A stretch of DNA of 64,000 nucleotides, taken from contig JAIUNW010000017.1 of the NCBI GenBank assembly GCA_020161535.1, positions 1 through 64,000 of the forward strand, written 5' to 3'. Made by a program: the position numbers and the translations under genes. Under the pieces are notes generated by a model. That model had not been told where the DNA came from. It did not search any database and was given only the letters and a program-made list of their open reading frames with translations. This DNA is from Bacteroidota bacterium (GTDB lineage: Bacteria > Bacteroidota > Bacteroidia > Chitinophagales > Chitinophagaceae). Below, in pieces: positions 60,153 to 64,000 of the stretch (positions are counted from its first letter, which is position 1; each line of letters opens with the position of its first letter).

Positions 60153-60548
60153 ATGAAGAATCTGATTCTAATGCTATGCGTCGCGGTAACGCTCGGGTCA
60201 TGCAGTGTCCAAAACCGGTTGAACGATGCCACCGCTGAAAAATTTACGGCAACACCTATTTCGATGGAAGAAGCCGCTAAACTTCAGGCTGATTTTGCGG
60301 CCGACACCAAGATGCAACGATCATTCAAGAAAGGAATGATGATACCTGCCGGCGTTTTGAAAGCCATTCTTGAAACCGGTGTAGATGAAGTAAATGTTTT
60401 TTACGGAAAGGACCCTCAGTACATTACCCCTGTTTTTATCGTGTATGGCTCTGTTACAGGCCGTAAGCCGGCTGGTGCTGCTGAACAGCCGTTTGATAAA
60501 GTAGTGTATAAGGTTTACTATCCCTGCCCGACAAATTGTGTACCATAA
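60153..60548 (+). CDS. Small lipoprotein, unknown function
   Basis: A 131-residue protein with a lipoprotein signal (MKNLILMLCVAVTLGSCSVQ; Cys ~17). The mature part has a short hydrophilic beginning and the segment EVNVFYGKDPQYITPVFIVY. It ends in VVYKVYYPCPTNCVP, a two-Cys tail. The start at 60153 gives the signal peptide. Followed 3 bp later by a multi-TM protein and then a two-component pair, so it may be part of that signalling unit. Confidence 0.75.
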   Translation: MKNLILMLCVAVTLGSCSVQNRLNDATAEKFTATPISMEEAAKLQADFAADTKMQRSFKKGMMIPAGVLKAILETGVDEVNVFYGKDPQYITPVFIVYGSVTGRKPAGAAEQPFDKVVYKVYYPCPTNCVP

Positions 60549-60551
60549 TAT

Positions 60552-61196
60552 ATGCAGGAGTCGCTTGGAACTGTCATTAAGTTTATCATCATTACTGCAG
60601 GAATAGCGGTTGGCTTTTGGAAGAAAGACAAGCTTTCTGCCGCCAACCAGGTTTTCTGGATTTTTCTCATCGTGGCTGCGGGCTGCGAAACGCTCGACGT
60701 ATTGATGGGAAAATACTACGGCAATAACAGGGTTTACTACCATGTCAGTAAACCCTTAACCTATGCTTTGTTGACCCTGGCATTGTCGAACGAAATTGGC
60801 CGAACGAAGAATTTTTTTCTCTGGAGTATTTTGCTGGTGGTAATACTATCAGCGTTGAACGCTTATTTTTTGCAATCGCCCGGCACCGACCTCAACACCA
60901 ATATCATCGTGTTGACCAGTCTGTTGCTCATTTTACAAGTGTTGTTTTTTATTGCTAGACTGTTTGAAGAAGCGAACCGACAACAAATGATGTATGAACA
61001 TTCGTTCTGGATCGCGTTGGGCATACTTATCTTATCCATCACCTCCTTTCTCACCCTTGGCTTATACAATGTTTTAATGCAGGAAGGGCATGCCAAAATC
61101 ATCCCCTACCTGATCATCAGCGAATGGATTTTTTACGGCGCATTTCTTGTTAACTTTCTGGTTCAAAAACCGGCCCAACCGCCACCCAATCGATGA
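60552..61196 (+). CDS. Multi-pass membrane protein upstream of a histidine kinase
   Basis: A 214-residue membrane protein with about seven hydrophobic helices (VIKFIIITAGIAVGFWKK; NQVFWIFLIVAAGCETLDVL; FFLWSILLVVILSALNAYFL; LLLILQVLFFIARLFEEANR; HSFWIALGILILSITSFLTL; ISEWIFYGAFLVNFLVQK). No family recognised. Its stop overlaps the kinase start by four bases (ATGA), so it is probably a sensory partner of the kinase, which itself has only one membrane span. Confidence 0.7.
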   Translation: MQESLGTVIKFIIITAGIAVGFWKKDKLSAANQVFWIFLIVAAGCETLDVLMGKYYGNNRVYYHVSKPLTYALLTLALSNEIGRTKNFFLWSILLVVILSALNAYFLQSPGTDLNTNIIVLTSLLLILQVLFFIARLFEEANRQQMMYEHSFWIALGILILSITSFLTLGLYNVLMQEGHAKIIPYLIISEWIFYGAFLVNFLVQKPAQPPPNR

Positions 61197-62014
61197 AACA
61201 CGCACCCAGTCAATTTGAGGTCATCTACACCATGGCAGCAGCCGTGCTAATGATGTTGGCCTTGAGTGGCTTTGTGGTTTATTTCATTTTTGCTTCGCAA
61301 CGCCGCAAACTGCGACAAATGCGAGAGCAGGAAAAAATGAAAGCCAGCTATGAGCAGGAGGTACTGACCACGCAAATAGAAAGCCGCGACCAAACCCTGC
61401 GCGATGTAAGCCAGGAGATCCATGACAATATGGGTCAACTATTGAGTGTGGCTCGTATCAACCTGAATATTCTCGAAAAAGAATTGCCCGATCATCCGCA
61501 AACCAAACGCATCAAAGACACCAATTCGATCCTGGGCGATGTTATCCGCTATATCCGGATGTTATCAAAAGGATTAAACAGTGATATTCTTTCTTCCTAC
61601 GGCTTACGGGAGTCGATCCGTTTCGAGTTACAGAGAATTGAACAAGCTGCTTTTTTGAAAGTGCATTTCATGACCGATGGCGATGATTTTGTGATCGACA
61701 ACAAAAAAGAAATCGTCATCTACCGGATGATACAGGAGATACTGAATAATATCATCAAACATGCCGCTGCCACCGAGATCAGTGTGGCGATGTTGTACAC
61801 CGACAAAGATTTCAGCATCAGAATCAAAGACAACGGCATCGGGTTTGACAAACAAGAAACCGAACAGCGCAGCATCGGCGAATCGGGATCAGGTCTAAAA
61901 AACCTGGACAAAAGAGCGTCGATGGTAGGCGCGAAACTAACGATCAACAGTGTACCGGGCGAAGGCACCCACATTCTGATAACCTTGCCAAAAAATGTGA
62001 CCCATGACCAGTAG
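61193..62014 (+). CDS. Sensor histidine kinase (HisKA_3 type)
   Basis: A 273-residue kinase with one N-terminal TM helix (~15-34), a short coiled linker and the DegS/NarX-type HisKA_3 core: phosphoacceptor H77 in VSQEIHDNMGQLLSVARINL, N box EILNNIIKHAAAT, and G boxes DNGIGFD and GSGLKNL. The lack of an input domain suggests that the preceding seven-helix protein provides sensing. It is coupled to the response regulator gene. Confidence 0.9.
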   Translation: MKHAPSQFEVIYTMAAAVLMMLALSGFVVYFIFASQRRKLRQMREQEKMKASYEQEVLTTQIESRDQTLRDVSQEIHDNMGQLLSVARINLNILEKELPDHPQTKRIKDTNSILGDVIRYIRMLSKGLNSDILSSYGLRESIRFELQRIEQAAFLKVHFMTDGDDFVIDNKKEIVIYRMIQEILNNIIKHAAATEISVAMLYTDKDFSIRIKDNGIGFDKQETEQRSIGESGSGLKNLDKRASMVGAKLTINSVPGEGTHILITLPKNVTHDQ

Positions 62015-62015
62015 T

Positions 62016-62675
62016 ATGAAAAAATATTCGATTGTATTGGCAGATGATCATCGGCTGATTGCCGAATCACTCTCTCACCTCATCAACGAAATACCGGAGT
62101 TCGAAGTAGTGCATGTAGCCAACAATGGAAAAGCGCTGTTGGAGTACCTGGAAAAAAAAGGGAACGAACCCGATATTGCCATCCTCGATATCAATATGCC
62201 GGTCATGAATGGTGTAGTAACCGCCCGTGAAATCAGCGCCCGATTTCCCTTGTTGAAAATGCTGGCCCTGAGCATGAACGACGATGAAACATCGGTCATC
62301 CAGATGATCCGCGCCGGTTGCCGGGGTTATCTGTTGAAAGACTGCACCCAGGCTGAACTGCACCGGGCACTAACAGAAATCCTCGAACGCGGTTTCTATT
62401 ATTCTGATTTTGTGACCGGTAAATTGATCCATACCATTCACAAGGAAGAAAAAACACCGGCGCCTACTTTTAAATTGTCTGAGCGCGAGATGGAGTTCAT
62501 CAAATATGCCGCTTCAGAAATGACCTATAAGGAAATCGCCATCACCATGAAACTCAGCGAACGCACAGTGGATGGATACCGCGAGGCTTTGTTTGAAAAA
62601 TTGCAGGTGCGCAGTCGCGTGGGTCTGGTACTATGCGCCATTCGCTACGGACTGGTTAAAGCAGATCCTTATTGA
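62016..62675 (+). CDS. NarL/FixJ-family response regulator
   Basis: A 219-residue regulator: receiver domain with phospho-acceptor D58 (AILDINMPVMNG) and D10/D11 (VLADDHR), and a C-terminal LuxR-type HTH (KLSEREMEFIKYAASEMTYK, EIAITMKLSERTVDGYREAL, FEKLQVRSRVGLVL). The start at 62016 opens directly into MKKYSIVLADDH; a start at 62004 overlapping the kinase gene is also possible. Partner of the kinase. Confidence 0.9.
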   Translation: MKKYSIVLADDHRLIAESLSHLINEIPEFEVVHVANNGKALLEYLEKKGNEPDIAILDINMPVMNGVVTAREISARFPLLKMLALSMNDDETSVIQMIRAGCRGYLLKDCTQAELHRALTEILERGFYYSDFVTGKLIHTIHKEEKTPAPTFKLSEREMEFIKYAASEMTYKEIAITMKLSERTVDGYREALFEKLQVRSRVGLVLCAIRYGLVKADPY

Positions 62676-62676
62676 G

Positions 62677-64000
62677 TTACCACCCGATGCCATAGTCTTC
62701 GCCATGGTTGCTGGAGCCACCCCAGAAACTGCCATGTTTCCAATCAAAATAAATCGCATTGATGGGGCCAGATGTACGGTCTTCAAAGCGCAACTGGTAG
62801 CCCATTTGTTTCAACTCGCGTCGTATATAATCGGGCGTAGCGCTCTGCAACAGCAACTGACCGGGCCGGGGTTTTCTATCGTCGTCACCAAGCGATAACC
62901 AGTATTGATAGGTATTGATATTCGGCGCTTCGGTTGCTTCCTGCACATTCATACCAAACTCTACGACGTTCAGAAAAAATTGCAGCAGGTTTTGGTCTTG
63001 CGTATCACCACCCTGTACCGCAAAAGACAGAAAAGGTTTTCCATCTTTCAGGGCCAGTGTGGGCGTGAGTGTAACGCGAGGCCTTTTGCCTGGTTCCACT
63101 ACATTGAATGGATTCAGGGTTGAATCGCATACAAAACTTTGCATGCGCTGGCTCATGCCCACACCGGTTTTACCGGCAATGCAAGCGGGCAACCAACCGC
63201 CGCTGGGTGTAATAGAAACCACCCAGCCTTCTTTGTCGGCCGCTTCTACCGATGTGGTGCCCAGCCACACATTGTTCAGGTATTTTTCAGACATCGCCAG
63301 TGCATTGTCTTTTGTTTTTTCATTATCGCCCGGCCATTGTTGCAGCAATGATTGAAACGGATTTATTTTCCCTTCGAATGGATAGGGATCGCCCGGTTTC
63401 ATGGTCGGATCATTTTTTTCTTTGTTGAAACCGGCTACCTGTTGTTTCGCATATTCTTTCGACAACAACCCCTTCATCGGTTCTTCTGGCGGAAAATAAG
63501 GATCACCATAATAAAAATCACGATCCGCAAATGCTTTGTTCATCACCTGGTACAGCGTATGAATATATCGCGAAGAATTGTAGCCCATGCTTTTCAGGTC
63601 AAAATTTTCAAGCATGTTCAGGCTTTCGAGTAACATCGGCCCCTGGGTCCACTGCGGCAACTTGTACACATGAATGCCCTTATAGTTCACCTGCATAGGT
63701 GTTTCAGTGATCACTTTCCAATGGGCAAGATCGGCTTCGGTAATAAGACCACCTTGCTCCTGGCAACCCCGCACAAATTCTTTGGCGATATCGCCCTTGT
63801 AAAACCGGTCGTAAGCGGCATAGATGGCATCCTTCCTGCTCTTGCCTTTTTTCAAGGCGGCCTTTTCTGTTTCCACCAGCTTGGTTAGAGTTTGCAACAG
63901 GTCATCTTGTTTGAAAATTTCACCTGCTTCGGGCGCTTCTCTTTTTTCGCCGGGATGGGTCAGGAATACCGCTTTGGAATAAGGCCAGGTAGCGATGCGT
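62677..64000 (-). CDS. Gamma-glutamyltransferase family protein (partial, runs off the right edge)
   Basis: The frame is open to the right edge. Visible residues include a Lys-rich LVETEKAALKKGKSRKD region, IHVYKLPQWTQGPMLLESLN, YGDPYFPPEEPMKGLLSKEY, the Thr-containing VWLGTTSVEAADKEGWVVSI (maturation/catalytic Thr), and HGSFWGGSSNHGEDYGIGW at the end. The match is to GGT-family hydrolases that are distinct from classical Ggt, since the TTSVEAAD block replaces TTHF. Converges with the response regulator gene (1 bp gap). The N-terminus lies outside the window. Confidence 0.85.
   Translation of the reverse strand, partial: RIATWPYSKAVFLTHPGEKREAPEAGEIFKQDDLLQTLTKLVETEKAALKKGKSRKDAIYAAYDRFYKGDIAKEFVRGCQEQGGLITEADLAHWKVITETPMQVNYKGIHVYKLPQWTQGPMLLESLNMLENFDLKSMGYNSSRYIHTLYQVMNKAFADRDFYYGDPYFPPEEPMKGLLSKEYAKQQVAGFNKEKNDPTMKPGDPYPFEGKINPFQSLLQQWPGDNEKTKDNALAMSEKYLNNVWLGTTSVEAADKEGWVVSITPSGGWLPACIAGKTGVGMSQRMQSFVCDSTLNPFNVVEPGKRPRVTLTPTLALKDGKPFLSFAVQGGDTQDQNLLQFFLNVVEFGMNVQEATEAPNINTYQYWLSLGDDDRKPRPGQLLLQSATPDYIRRELKQMGYQLRFEDRTSGPINAIYFDWKHGSFWGGSSNHGEDYGIGW

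Overview
The window is chromosomal DNA of a Bacteroidota bacterium, most likely a Chitinophagaceae-type organism (inference from gene content). Pointers are DUF6580, DUF3810, DUF2911 and DUF4256 proteins, a SusC-like plug motif in an anti-sigma-type protein, type-2 circularly permuted ATP-grasp genes, TAnnTTTG-type promoters, few strong Shine-Dalgarno sites and many secreted peptidases. Coding density is high, on both strands, and many neighbouring genes overlap by ATGA.

Layout. 1-1.4 kb: accessory edge with 24-bp repeats like IS21-family ends, two small genes and an 880-bp gap holding two terminators. 1.4-3.4 kb: VOC/SRPBCC operon with a Crp/Fnr regulator and two identical palindromes. 3.7-15 kb: two large lipoproteins with a C-terminal cytochrome c motif (TIGR02604/TIGR02603 type) around two peptidases/hydrolases, a GNAT, an outer-membrane barrel and a DMT exporter. 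15-20 kb: DUF2130 protein, a TPR-zincin protein and two paralogous noncoding elements that look like small RNA genes. 20-32 kb: housekeeping and metabolic genes (PPTase, dCTP deaminase, acyl-CoA carboxylase, PhzF, RNase HI, MFS, mannose-6-P isomerase, YraN, XerD) and a frameshifted DUF4256 gene. 32-37 kb: VWA protein divergent from an ECF sigma/anti-sigma pair. 37-45 kb: acetyltransferase, then a minus-strand run of M14 peptidase, PIG-L deacetylase, two tiny membrane proteins and an SSS symporter. 45 kb: a REP-associated tyrosine transposase (RAYT) between two long palindromic REP clusters. 45.6-51.3 kb: gamma-glutamyltransferase, DinB-like protein, PspC, aconitase, GyrI-like protein and a DUF1801 pseudogene. 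51.3-56.5 kb: a D-amino-acid locus (dgcA, dgcN, Lrp regulator, beta-lactamase/D-aminoacylase fusion). 56.5-60 kb: transglutaminase plus ATP-grasp/alpha-E fusion. 60-62.7 kb: lipoprotein, membrane protein, histidine kinase and response regulator. Right edge: a second gamma-glutamyltransferase, cut by the window.

The most interesting items are: (1) the D-amino-acid locus, in which a secreted two-enzyme fusion could release D-amino acids and the cytoplasmic DgcN/DgcA pair could convert D-Glu to the L-series, with a near-consensus Lrp site between the divergent units; (2) two paralogous putative sRNAs with a 71-bp upstream block in which three motifs keep identical spacing; (3) the RAYT with flanking palindromes built from an 11-bp unit on an exact 14-bp period, plus solo copies elsewhere. 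No rRNA, intact tRNA, CRISPR array or prophage was seen.
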